Origin: JAJECS01 sp965243625
GTDB lineage: Bacteria; Chloroflexota; UBA11872
Length of the DNA: 64,000 nt
Direction: 5' to 3'
Assembly (NCBI GenBank): GCA_965243625.1
Contig: CBDEVI010000002.1
Span: 1,426,001 to 1,490,000, forward strand
Shown here piece after piece: positions 17,384 to 24,753 of the stretch. How positions within the stretch are numbered: the first letter of the stretch is position 1; the number at the start of each line of letters is the position of its first letter. Below the pieces are notes generated by a model. That model was not told the DNA's origin. It did no database searches and saw only the letters and a list, made by a program, of their open reading frames with translations. The position numbers and the translations under genes were made by a program.

Positions 17384-18481
17384 TCACGCCACTACTTCGA
17401 GCAGTTGTCCGTTCTCGGTTCGCACCACGATGGAGCCATTCTCCGCCGCCACGATGCGGGCACGCCCACGCTTTCCGCGTCGGCGCGGCAGCCGCCGGAA
17501 CGACTTGAAGTCCGGCAGGCGATCCACCGGCGAATGCTCCTGGTGGCGGGCCACGACGTCCGAGGTAGCCAGATGCAGGTAGTGGTTGACCATCGCCAGC
17601 GTGGAGTGGCCGAGGATGCGCTGCAGGGTCAGCACATCGCCACCGGCGCGCAGGTAGGTGACCCCAAACGTATGGCGAAACCGGTGGGGATAGAGCGGGG
17701 TGACGCCCGCGCGCTCACCGATCTGGGCCACGATGCGCGCCAGCCCTTCTCGCGCAAGGGGCCGCCCGCGATAGCTCAGGAATAGCGGCGCGCGGGGTCC
17801 GGCATCGAATTCCCCGGACTTGCGGAAGACGTGCACATAGCGCCTCACGACCTCCCGACTGCGCCGTCCCAGGGCAACCACGCGATCTTTGGCGCCCTTG
17901 CCGCTCAGCACGCGGATCTCTCCCGTAGCCAGGTTGAGATCGTCCAGCCGGAGGTTGCACATCTCGGAGGCCCGCAGGCCGGTGTCGAGCAGCATGCTGA
18001 CCAACGCCAGGTTGCGCAGCCCGGTGGACGTGCGTGGATCGAGACTCTCGATGACGCGACGGTGCTCGTCCTCGCTCAGCGGCTGCACCTCTTTCTTGGG
18101 TAGGCGCCCCGGCCGGAACTTGGTGAGCGGGTTCGACGGCAGGTCCGTGTAGTCAGCGAGCCAGCCGGCGAAGGTCCGCAGGGTGCGGCAGTAGCCGTGG
18201 ACCGTGTGGGGTGCCAGGCGGCGCGAGTGCGCCCCGCGGCGCCTCCCGCGATCGTTGACCTGTTCCGTGCGCAGGTAGCGCTGCCAGGCCAACGCTAGCT
18301 CCAGCGTCAGCTCGCCGCTGCGCGTGCACTCCTGGCGACCGGCAAAAGAGACGAACTGCTCGAGGACGATCCGATAGAGCGCGACCGTGGAGGCCGCAAA
18401 GCCCTCCGCCTCGCAACGGTCCAGATACACCGCGACGGCGTCGGTGAGATCGAGTTCGATCGGTGGGGGCATGGTCGGCAT
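17384..18481 (-). CDS. Tyrosine recombinase (phage/XerC-type integrase)
   Basis: A 365-aa site-specific recombinase. The N-terminal core-binding domain spans about residues 10-120. The catalytic domain shows the Arg in DTGLRASEMCNL, a Lys in LSGKGAKDRVV, the HRFRHTF box, and LGHSTLAMVNHYLHL with the final His and the nucleophilic Tyr. All six usual catalytic positions seem present, so the enzyme is probably active. After the catalytic domain a basic, Arg-rich tail (RRLPRRRGKRGRARI) is added. The gene starts 237 bases from the 3' end of tRNA-Leu and reads away from it. It probably integrated the island at this tRNA. Confidence 0.93.
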   Translation of the reverse strand: MPTMPPPIELDLTDAVAVYLDRCEAEGFAASTVALYRIVLEQFVSFAGRQECTRSGELTLELALAWQRYLRTEQVNDRGRRRGAHSRRLAPHTVHGYCRTLRTFAGWLADYTDLPSNPLTKFRPGRLPKKEVQPLSEDEHRRVIESLDPRTSTGLRNLALVSMLLDTGLRASEMCNLRLDDLNLATGEIRVLSGKGAKDRVVALGRRSREVVRRYVHVFRKSGEFDAGPRAPLFLSYRGRPLAREGLARIVAQIGERAGVTPLYPHRFRHTFGVTYLRAGGDVLTLQRILGHSTLAMVNHYLHLATSDVVARHQEHSPVDRLPDFKSFRRLPRRRGKRGRARIVAAENGSIVVRTENGQLLEVVA

Positions 18482-18590
18482 GATGCGGCCTTTCCGCCGG
18501 CGCCGGATCCGGTTTCGTGCGCCGGTTGTGCGGCGGATCGACGGGCGCCGTGCGGTGGCCGTGCGATGGGTGTTTGGTTCGCCCGATCAG

Positions 18591-18657
18591 GCTAGTGGCC
18601 CGCTTCAAGTCTTTCAGGCTAGTAACCTCGGGACCCTTGGCTGCGAAGCTAGTGGCC
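18591..18657. repeat. Three spaced copies of GCTAGTRRCC between integrase and tRNA-Leu
   Basis: GCTAGTGGCC is at 18591-18600, GCTAGTAACC at 18618-18627 and GCTAGTGGCC at 18648-18657, spaced 27 and 30 bases. The complement of the same ten bases lies inside the tRNA-Leu gene at 18757-18766, next to its anticodon arm. The match extends to 11 bases for the first and third copies. This layout suggests recombinase-binding sites of the attachment region or operator sites of the integrase promoter. The function is inferred. Confidence 0.55.
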
Positions 18658-18718
18658 TGACGCCGTCCCCGCCGGTCCCTCGATCTGGCCTGATTAACAG
18701 GTTTGGACCGGCAAATCG

Positions 18719-18805
18719 TGGTGCCGAGGGCGGGACTCGAACCCGCACAGCCCGGAGGCCACTAGCCCCTCAAGCTAGCGCGTCTACCAATTCCGCCACC
18801 TCGGC
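18719..18805 (-). tRNA. tRNA-Leu (anticodon GAG), CCA encoded
   Basis: The minus strand reads from 18805 with acceptor stem GCCGAGG pairing with CCTCGGC at 18729-18723. The D-arm is GGCGGAATTGGTAGACGC, the anticodon stem CTAGC/GCTAG encloses loop TTGAGGG with anticodon GAG, there is a long variable arm, and the T-arm is GCGGGTTCGAGTCCCGC. The discriminator A is at 18722 and CCA is encoded at 18721-18719. It decodes CUC/CUU. The gene appears intact beside the integrated island. Confidence 0.97.
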
Positions 18806-18910
18806 CGGGCGCCCGATTATAGGCGTGACGGCCGGTCACTGTCCGATCAGGGATTCGGCGCCCGCGGATGGCGTACGCTTGACGCAATCAGACCATCGCA
18901 GAGGACATTT

Positions 18911-19351
18911 ATGTCAAGCTCACCGCACGTTGCATGGTTGCGCCTTTCCCCGACATCCGGGCAGAACGTGGGCGTCAGCAGCCTCAGCTTCGTGGCCGAC
19001 TTGGGCATCGACGGCGACCGCCACGCCAAGCCGGACTCGCGCAACCAGGTGCTGCTGATGGACACCGAGACCCTGGACGTGCTGGAGCTTGGTCCGGGCG
19101 ACATCCGCGAGAACGTCGCGACCACCGGAATCGATCTCGCGTCGCTGAACGAGGGTGATCGGCTGCGCATCGGCGCGGACGTCGAGGTCGTGATCTCCCA
19201 CCCGTGCGACCCGTGCTACAAGATGGACATCCTGCGTCCGGGGCTCCAGGAGGAGATCAGAGGACGACGGGGGATGCTGGCCACCGTCAGCGCCGGCGGC
19301 GTGGCTGTTGCCGGCGATCCCATCACCCTCACCGCCGCCACGGAGGCCTGA
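18911..19351 (+). CDS. MOSC-domain protein
   Basis: A 146-aa single-domain MOSC protein (molybdenum cofactor sulfurase C-terminal domain). It shows DLGIDGDRHAKPDSRNQVLL near the N-terminus, the typical ELGPGDIRENVATTG segment, and CDPCYKMDILRPGL with the conserved Cys. MOSC proteins carry sulfur or a molybdenum cofactor. A companion molybdopterin guanylyltransferase gene is in this window at 45340-45969 but is not adjacent. It is the first chromosomal gene after the tRNA. Confidence 0.88.
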   Translation: MSSSPHVAWLRLSPTSGQNVGVSSLSFVADLGIDGDRHAKPDSRNQVLLMDTETLDVLELGPGDIRENVATTGIDLASLNEGDRLRIGADVEVVISHPCDPCYKMDILRPGLQEEIRGRRGMLATVSAGGVAVAGDPITLTAATEA

Positions 19352-19399
19352 CAGCACCGCACGCCGGGACGCCGGAAACCCGCGAATCCGGGAGGGCGC

Positions 19400-19930
19400 A
19401 TGAATCTCTACATCCTGCGGCACGGAAAGGCCGAGCCGTTCGGGCCGACCTATCCCAGAGACGACATTCGGCCGCTCAGCCTGATGGGCATGCGGCGCAC
19501 CGAACGGTCCACCAGGGGCATGGCCGCGGCCAACGTCGCCGTGGACACCATCATCTCCAGCCCGCTACTGCGCGCGCGGCAGACGGCCGAGATCGTGCAC
19601 GAGGGCCTCGAAGTCGCCGCCGATATCGAGTTTTCCGACGCTCTCGCCACCGGCGACCTCAACGGCATCGTCGATGCCGTGCGCGGCCATGAGCGCACCA
19701 AGGGCGTCATGCTGGTCGGTCACGAGCCCACGCTGAGCCAGCTGATCTCGATATTGGCCTTCGGCGCGCCCGGCGGATCGTTCGGCCTGAAGCCGGGCGG
19801 GCTCTGCAAGCTCCAGACCTACGCCATCGCGCTGGGGCAGTGCGCCGTGGTGCGGTGGTTTCTGACGCCGAAACAGCTCGTGGGACTGGGCAGGGGCTCG
19901 CGTGGAGGCAAGCACGGCGCGGCGGCCTGA
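19400..19930 (+). CDS. sixA: Phosphohistidine phosphatase, SixA-like (histidine phosphatase superfamily)
   Basis: A 176-aa protein. It begins MNLYILRHGKAEP, the RHG catalytic motif, followed by SSPLLRARQTAEI and a second catalytic His in LVGHEPTLSQL. SixA removes phosphate from histidine on phosphotransfer proteins; smaller relatives act on other phosphoesters, so the exact substrate is uncertain. The C-terminal part (GSFGLKPGGLCKLQ) matches SixA-type proteins. It lies 49 bases after the MOSC gene on the same strand. Confidence 0.82.
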   Translation: MNLYILRHGKAEPFGPTYPRDDIRPLSLMGMRRTERSTRGMAAANVAVDTIISSPLLRARQTAEIVHEGLEVAADIEFSDALATGDLNGIVDAVRGHERTKGVMLVGHEPTLSQLISILAFGAPGGSFGLKPGGLCKLQTYAIALGQCAVVRWFLTPKQLVGLGRGSRGGKHGAAA

Positions 19931-19952
19931 GGCAGCGCACAGACTCAGGCGA

Positions 19953-21200
19953 ATGACACGCTGCCGGTCTCCACGAGACGCGCGTTGGTTGGCCCGCGCC
20001 CGGACCTGGGGCTTCGCCACAGCCCTGGCGAGCGTGGCATTGGTTCTGTTGAGCGCCTGCAACGGCGGCTCGTCCGGGGTGATCCGCGTGCCGATCGAGC
20101 GGGTCACGGTGGTCGCGACGACGCCGGCGCCCCTCCCTGCCGAATTCCCGGTCGGCCGACCCCGGCCCACTCCGACGGCTCCGGTGAACCTGCCGCCTCC
20201 GACACCCACGGCCACGCCAACCGCCACGCCGAGTCCAACGCCGGCTCCCACGGCCACGCCGAGCCCGACACCGTCGCCTACTCCAACGGCAACGCCGACG
20301 CCCACGTCGAGCCCTACGCCGACTCCGACGCCGGAACCGACATCAACGCCGACGCCCACGCCGCCCCCGTCGGATGCGGCGTTCCCGCTGCTTTGGGTCG
20401 CCTACCAAGCCGACATCGGCCGCAATCTGGAGATCTACGTCATCGCCACGGACGGCACGGGTCAACGGCGCCTGACCATCAATCCCGCCGACGACGCGCA
20501 GCCCGCATGGTCGCCGGACGGCTCGACCATCGCCTTCGCCAGCAACCGCGACGGCGAGTTCCGCATCTGGCTGATGAACTCGCTTGGCCGCGACATCCGC
20601 CCGCTCACGCAGGGTCCCGGCGACTCGCGGCCCTCCTGGTCGCCCGACGGCTCGACCATCGCCTTCCAATCGCAGCGCCGCGGCAGCCCCGACGTATGGA
20701 TCGTGGACGTGGAGACGGGCGAGGAGACGCTGGTGGTTGGCAGCGGCCGCGCCGAAAACTCACCGTCGTTTTCCCCTGACGGCAGCCGCCTCGTCTACAG
20801 CGCCGATCGCTTTGGCCAGTTCGACCTATTCACCGTGGCCATTGATGGCACCGACGAGCAACGCCTCACCGACGCCGCCGGCGCGGACCTGGAGCCGCGC
20901 TGGTCGCCCGACGGTTCGCGCGTGGCCTACGCCACCATTCGCGAGCGCCAGCCGCACGTGGCCATCATCAACGCCGACGGCACGGGCGTCGTGGTGCTCC
21001 CGCTGTCCGAGTTCCGATACACCCTCGGAGATCGGTCTCCGGTGTGGACGCCGGACGGCGACGCGCTGGTCTACGTGACGGCTGATGGCGACTCGTCTAA
21101 TCTGGCGGTGATGTGGGTGGATGGTTCGGGGCGGACATTGTTTGTCTTCCGCTTTGGTGACGACTCGTCACCCTCGCTCGGCCCCGCGGTAGCGCCATGA
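19953..21200 (+). CDS. TolB-like beta-propeller lipoprotein with Thr/Pro-rich linker
   Basis: A secreted lipoprotein of about 415 aa. From ATG 19953 the N-terminus is MTRCRSPRDARWLARARTWG, followed by a hydrophobic segment and the lipobox LLSAC. An in-frame upstream ATG at 19902 would overlap sixA by 29 bases, so I prefer the later one. About residues 65-120 are a repetitive Thr/Pro/Ala/Ser linker. The rest is a propeller of PD40/WD40-like blades, seen as repeated WSPDGSTIAFASN and RLTDAAGADLEPRWSPDGS. It probably binds a partner at the cell surface. Its stop codon overlaps the next start (ATGA). Confidence 0.85.
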   Translation: MTRCRSPRDARWLARARTWGFATALASVALVLLSACNGGSSGVIRVPIERVTVVATTPAPLPAEFPVGRPRPTPTAPVNLPPPTPTATPTATPSPTPAPTATPSPTPSPTPTATPTPTSSPTPTPTPEPTSTPTPTPPPSDAAFPLLWVAYQADIGRNLEIYVIATDGTGQRRLTINPADDAQPAWSPDGSTIAFASNRDGEFRIWLMNSLGRDIRPLTQGPGDSRPSWSPDGSTIAFQSQRRGSPDVWIVDVETGEETLVVGSGRAENSPSFSPDGSRLVYSADRFGQFDLFTVAIDGTDEQRLTDAAGADLEPRWSPDGSRVAYATIRERQPHVAIINADGTGVVVLPLSEFRYTLGDRSPVWTPDGDALVYVTADGDSSNLAVMWVDGSGRTLFVFRFGDDSSPSLGPAVAP

Positions 21201-22489
21201 GCCGCGGCGCGGAGATCGCCCGCCGCTCCGCGTTCTTCCTCGTTCGCATCAGCCTCTTCTGGTTCGGCCTGTCGTTCCTTTGGGGCGGCATGAACATCCA
21301 GCTGCTGCCGACGCGCGTGCCGGAGCTGGTCGATGACGAGATCAAGGGCACCGCCATCGGGGCCATCGTCGTGGTGGGCCTCATCGTGGCCATCCTCGTC
21401 CAGCCGATGGCCGGGGCCTTCAGCGACCGGGTGCGGATGCGCTGGGGGCGGCGGCGGCCGATCATGGCGGCGGGAATCGCCGCGGCCATGCCCTGTCTGC
21501 TGTTCGTGGCCTACGCGCCGAACTACGGCTTGCTGTTCGTGGCGATGGTGCTGCTGCAGATCGCCGCCAACATCGCCCACGGTCCCTACCAGGGCGTGAT
21601 TCCGGACCAGGTGCCCACCGATACGCGCGGGCGCGCGTCGGGGTTCTTCGGACTGGCCAACCTCATGGGCACGCTCGTAGGAGCGGGCGTCGCCGGCGCG
21701 TGGCTGAGCATGGCCGCCGAGGGGCAGGATCCGAACCCCTTCTTCGCCCCCGCGCTTCTCACCATCATGGTGGTCCTGGCGATCTTCTCCATTGCCGCGT
21801 GGTTCGCCGTCCGCGAGCAGCGGCCGCCCGAGCAGGCGCCGTTCGAAGGCGTCCTGCGCGAGGTCCGCACTCGGCTGAACGAGCTGACGCAACGTTCGGC
21901 ATTCGCCTGGCTGATGCTCTCGCGACTGCTCTATTTCATGGGCCTGCAAGCCATGGACAACTTCATCCAGCTCTTCCTGAAGGGCGACCAAGTGGACGGC
22001 GGCCTGGCCGAGAGCGACGCCGAGTTCAAGACCACGATCGTCCTGGCCGCGGTCCTGTTGACGGCGCTCATCACCACCGTTCCCGCGGGATGGCTGGCCG
22101 ACCGCTACGGCAAGCTGCGGCTGGTGGCGGCGGCCGCCGCGCTGGGTCTCATCGCCGCCGCCGTGCTGATGACCTCGCAGTCGTTCGTGCAGGTCGTAAT
22201 CTTCGCCGCGGTGCTGGGCGTCGGCGTGGGCCTGTTCACCGCCGCGGACTGGGCCGTGGCCATCGACCTGATTCCCGACCAGCGCGCGCCGGGCTTGTAC
22301 ATGGGCCTCTCAAACGTCGCTACCGCCGGCGGCGACGGCCTGGCCACGCTGTCCGCGGGCATCGCGCTGGATCTGTTCGGCTACCGCGCGGTCTTCGCCA
22401 TGATGGCGATCTTCTTCGGTTTGAGCCTCGTCGTGCTACCGGTCGTCCGCGCCCGCCTCGCCGCCGCGCACGCGCCACCGCCGAGGTGA
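21197..22489 (+). CDS. MFS transporter, sugar:proton symporter (GPH/SLC45)-like
   Basis: A 430-aa membrane protein with about twelve hydrophobic segments. Between segments 2 and 3 is FSDRVRMRWGRRRPIM, the conserved MFS loop in the form found in sucrose and glycoside transporters. A second loop, LADRYGKLRLVAAAAA, lies before segment 8. The substrate is not known. The start ATG 21197 overlaps the stop of the lipoprotein gene by four bases, so the two are probably co-translated. The C-terminus ends a few bases before a palindromic repeat. Confidence 0.85.
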   Translation: MSRGAEIARRSAFFLVRISLFWFGLSFLWGGMNIQLLPTRVPELVDDEIKGTAIGAIVVVGLIVAILVQPMAGAFSDRVRMRWGRRRPIMAAGIAAAMPCLLFVAYAPNYGLLFVAMVLLQIAANIAHGPYQGVIPDQVPTDTRGRASGFFGLANLMGTLVGAGVAGAWLSMAAEGQDPNPFFAPALLTIMVVLAIFSIAAWFAVREQRPPEQAPFEGVLREVRTRLNELTQRSAFAWLMLSRLLYFMGLQAMDNFIQLFLKGDQVDGGLAESDAEFKTTIVLAAVLLTALITTVPAGWLADRYGKLRLVAAAAALGLIAAAVLMTSQSFVQVVIFAAVLGVGVGLFTAADWAVAIDLIPDQRAPGLYMGLSNVATAGGDGLATLSAGIALDLFGYRAVFAMMAIFFGLSLVVLPVVRARLAAAHAPPPR

Positions 22490-22491
22490 AG

Positions 22492-22518
22492 TAGGGGCGT
22501 CCCTTGTGGGCGCCCGCC
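22492..22518 (+). repeat. GTAGGGGCGTCCCTTGTGGG palindromic repeat copy
   Basis: The segment starting AAGTAGGGGC just after the MFS stop codon reads in reverse as the family GCGGGC-CACAAGG-CGCCCCTAC also found at 50505-50530, 50627-50652 and 62392-62420. It forms an imperfect inverted repeat and may act as transcript end for the upstream operon. Confidence 0.7.
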
Positions 22519-22546
22519 GTCACTCGCCCGCGGGTAAGGTGGCTCA

Positions 22547-23560
22547 ATGACCGCCACTTCTACCATCTACAAGCTCAACCTGCCGCCGGAGCGGTTTGTC
22601 TCGGTGCCGGCGGAGCGGTTGCGGGGATTCGTGCGGGATGCCGCGCTGGCCTTGGGTTTGCCGGACGCGCAGGCCGGTCAGCTGTCCGAGTTGCTGACCG
22701 GCAACGACCTGCGCGGGGTGCACTCGCATGGGACGCGGATGTTGGCCCACTATGCGGGCGAGCTTCGCGGGGGTCGGCTCAACCCGGCGCCCGAGCCGCG
22801 GGTCGCACGCGAGTCGCCCGTGAGCCTCACCGTGGACGGCGATGGGGGCCTGGGGTATTTCGCGGCACACGTGGCCACGGAGCGGGCAATCGACAAGGCC
22901 CGCGAAGTGGGCGTCGCCGTGGCGGTGACGCGGAATCACGGGCACATCGGCGCCGCCGGCATCTACGCCCGCATGACGCTGCCGCACGATTTGCTGTGCT
23001 TCGTCACCGGCGGCGCGCGCCTGGAAATCGAGCCGGGCATGCCGGTCTACAGCTCGGCGGTCGGCTCGCCTATGTGCTTCAGCGCGCCGGCGGGCGATGC
23101 GGACCCGCTGGTCGTCGATTTCTCGCCGGTGTACGACCTGCGCTCGTCGCCGCTCCGCGAGCAGCTCGAGGACTGGATCCCCGGCACGATCTTCCGCTGT
23201 ATCGGCCTGGGCAACATCGCGCAGGCGTGGGGCGGGATCCTGGCCGGGGTGCCTCAGGAGCGCGACGCGCCGCCGCGCTTTTCCTCGGCGCACCAGGCGG
23301 CGGCGTTCGTGATGTTCCGCATTGACCTGTTTCTCGAGCCGGCGAAGTTCCGGCGGCAAATGGACGTGCTGGCGGAGCGCATCGCGGAGCTGGCGCCGCT
23401 GCCGGGTTTTTCCAAGGCGCAGTTCGCCGGCGCACCGGAAGCCGAGCGCGCGCGGCGGTATGTGGTTGAGGGGATCCCGGTTGGCGACGAGCACCGGCGG
23501 GAGCTGGAGGGGCTGGCGGACGAGCTGGGAATCGAGGCGCCGTGGGAGCGCGGCCCGTGA
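22547..23560 (+). CDS. Ldh_2-family malate/L-lactate dehydrogenase
   Basis: A 337-aa NAD(P)-dependent 2-hydroxyacid dehydrogenase of the malate/L-lactate/ureidoglycolate (Ldh_2, YlbC/YiaK) family. Characteristic segments are DLRGVHSHGTRML, where the catalytic His lies, AVTRNHGHIGAAGIYAR, and a C-terminal GIPVGDEHRRELEGLADELG. Length fits the family. The substrate may be malate, sulfolactate or a related acid and cannot be decided. A possible -10-like TAAGGT lies just upstream of ATG 22547. It is followed by about 330 bases of repeats. Confidence 0.88.
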   Translation: MTATSTIYKLNLPPERFVSVPAERLRGFVRDAALALGLPDAQAGQLSELLTGNDLRGVHSHGTRMLAHYAGELRGGRLNPAPEPRVARESPVSLTVDGDGGLGYFAAHVATERAIDKAREVGVAVAVTRNHGHIGAAGIYARMTLPHDLLCFVTGGARLEIEPGMPVYSSAVGSPMCFSAPAGDADPLVVDFSPVYDLRSSPLREQLEDWIPGTIFRCIGLGNIAQAWGGILAGVPQERDAPPRFSSAHQAAAFVMFRIDLFLEPAKFRRQMDVLAERIAELAPLPGFSKAQFAGAPEAERARRYVVEGIPVGDEHRRELEGLADELGIEAPWERGP

Positions 23561-23891
23561 AGACGATTGATGCCAGGCCTTGCACCCGGAGGGGCGACGC
23601 ATGCGTCGCCCCTACACCAAGCATTCCGCGCGCGTTTACGATCGATCGGACTGGATTCCGGCCTTCGCCGGAATGACGGTGGGGTGACGCAGGGGCTTAC
23701 CTACGCGGGAATGTACGGAGGGGTGACTTAATGGTTTCCAACGCGGGCAGGTTTGATACCTGCCTCTACCGAACCCCGTGCGCCGCCGAGTCACATGAGA
23801 GGTGGATTCCCGCCTCCGCGGGAATGACGGACTGATTACGCAGTGGTCTCGTGCAGGGGCAGGTCTGAAACCTGCCCCTACGCCAAAATCC
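23561..23891. repeat. Repeat-rich spacer with several palindromic elements
   Basis: The spacer contains no gene. It holds GGATTCCGGCCTTCGCCGGA-type hairpins at 23653-23679 and 23804-23830, a GGGCAGGTTTGA-type element at about 23745-23770, another at 23855-23880 (AGGGGCAGGTCTGAAACCTG and on), and a partial element near 23705. An 11-bp palindromic stretch GGGGCGACGCATGCGTCGCC lies at about 23590-23610. All belong to the families found elsewhere in the right part of the window. Confidence 0.8.
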
Positions 23892-24641
23892 TCAGTCCGT
23901 GCATCCCAGCAGCGCGCGCCGCACCGGATCGGTCTGGCGGGCGATGAACTCCGGCGAGTGATGCCATTCGGGGCGCACGTCGTAGACCTGGGTGGACCAC
24001 TTGTAGACCACCCACACCAGGCGGCGCGGGCGAGTCGAGCGGTTGGGCATAGCCGTGTGCCAGATGTTGGTGTCGTTGATGAGGCAGGTGCCCGCCGGCG
24101 CGGTGAGCGGCACCATGCCCGGCAGCGCCCGCGGTTGGTTGTCGTGATTGGCCCATGGGGGCGGCCGATTCGGGTCCCGGTGACTGCCGGGAACCACCGC
24201 CGTCGGGCCGACTTCTTCGGTGACGTCGTCCAGGTAGATCGTCAGCCGCATATACGGCCCGCCGTCGCGATGCCACAGCGTCGCTGCCGGCGAATTGGGC
24301 GCCCGGTAGTTGCCCATCCCACTCGACAAGAGGACCACGTCGTGGTTCCGCGCCGCTTGGACGATCGGCAACACCGCCGGCAGGTCCATGAAGTCCTCGA
24401 ACAACGGATCGAGCTCGAAGAAGCGGTGCAAATCGATCGACCCGACGCCCTTGACCGACGTCGACGCGCCGTCCACCACGGCAGACGGCACGTTCTCGTA
24501 GTCGGCGATCAGCGCGTCGAAGCGCTCCCGAATCGGATCCAGGCGCTCGGGGCTGATGGCGTTGGGCACCGTCGTGTAGCCGACGTGCTCGAGCCGCCAC
24601 ACGTGCATGAAGAGCTCGTGCACGCTGGGAATGGGTTGCAT
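23892..24641 (-). CDS. Phytanoyl-CoA dioxygenase (PhyH) family protein
   Basis: A 2-oxoglutarate/Fe(II) dioxygenase of about 249 aa. The iron ligands are visible as WHRDGGPYMR (His-x-Asp) and NIWHTAMPNRS (distal His), with an Arg in SRPRRLV-type context for 2-oxoglutarate. I chose ATG 24641 (MQPIPSVHEL), preceded by GGAG five bases upstream. A longer frame starts at GTG 24728, which directly abuts a palindromic repeat and is less likely. The substrate is unknown; families of these enzymes are abundant in Chloroflexota SAR202. It follows the Gfo/Idh gene on the same strand with a repeat between them, probably as an operon. Confidence 0.87.
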   Translation of the reverse strand: MQPIPSVHELFMHVWRLEHVGYTTVPNAISPERLDPIRERFDALIADYENVPSAVVDGASTSVKGVGSIDLHRFFELDPLFEDFMDLPAVLPIVQAARNHDVVLLSSGMGNYRAPNSPAATLWHRDGGPYMRLTIYLDDVTEEVGPTAVVPGSHRDPNRPPPWANHDNQPRALPGMVPLTAPAGTCLINDTNIWHTAMPNRSTRPRRLVWVVYKWSTQVYDVRPEWHHSPEFIARQTDPVRRALLGCTD

Positions 24642-24726
24642 CGCCGCTCCGTCTGCCGAGCGCACCGCCGTCGAACGCGGCCCCAGGATACGCCGCGCGG
24701 ATTCACACCGTTCCCGCGGGTTGAGC

Positions 24727-24753
24727 ACGGGCAGGTTTGAAACCTGCCCCTAC
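24727..24753. repeat. GGGCAGGTTTGAAACCTGCC palindrome between two genes, supplying a stop codon
   Basis: The perfect inverted repeat GGGCAGGTTTGAAACCTGCC with tail CCTAC occupies 24729-24753. It contains the TAG stop codon (24752-24750) of the Gfo/Idh gene and abuts the far upstream GTG of the PhyH gene. Other copies are at about 23745-23770 and 23855-23880. Confidence 0.9.

Larger units (their letters stand above)
1..18718. mobile_element. tRNA-Leu-associated integrated genomic island carrying a defence locus (left end outside window)
   Basis: The right boundary is inferred from a tyrosine integrase gene next to the 3' end of a tRNA-Leu gene, the usual layout of tRNA-integrated islands. Inside are defence genes, a replication-relaxation protein, a HEPN-like protein and a broken gene. 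The short palindromic repeats common in the intergenic spaces to the right were not seen here. Parts of the interior, especially 6.2-9.05 kb, are visibly richer in A and T than the chromosome to the right. The left attachment site is not in the window, so the size and the exact left limit are unknown. Confidence 0.65.

Noticed and set aside
18153..18608. 151-codon minus-strand frame at the integrase start
   Set aside because: It overlaps the integrase N-terminus in another frame and has the Arg/Pro-rich composition of a shadow frame.
19902..19952. Earlier ATG start of the TolB-like lipoprotein
   Set aside because: It would overlap sixA by 29 bases and put 17 extra residues before the leader. 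The start at 19953 gives a normal lipoprotein leader.
23560..23891. Possible CRISPR array in the repeat-rich spacer
   Set aside because: The repeats are of several different families, are themselves palindromic, and are not regularly spaced. No cas genes are near.
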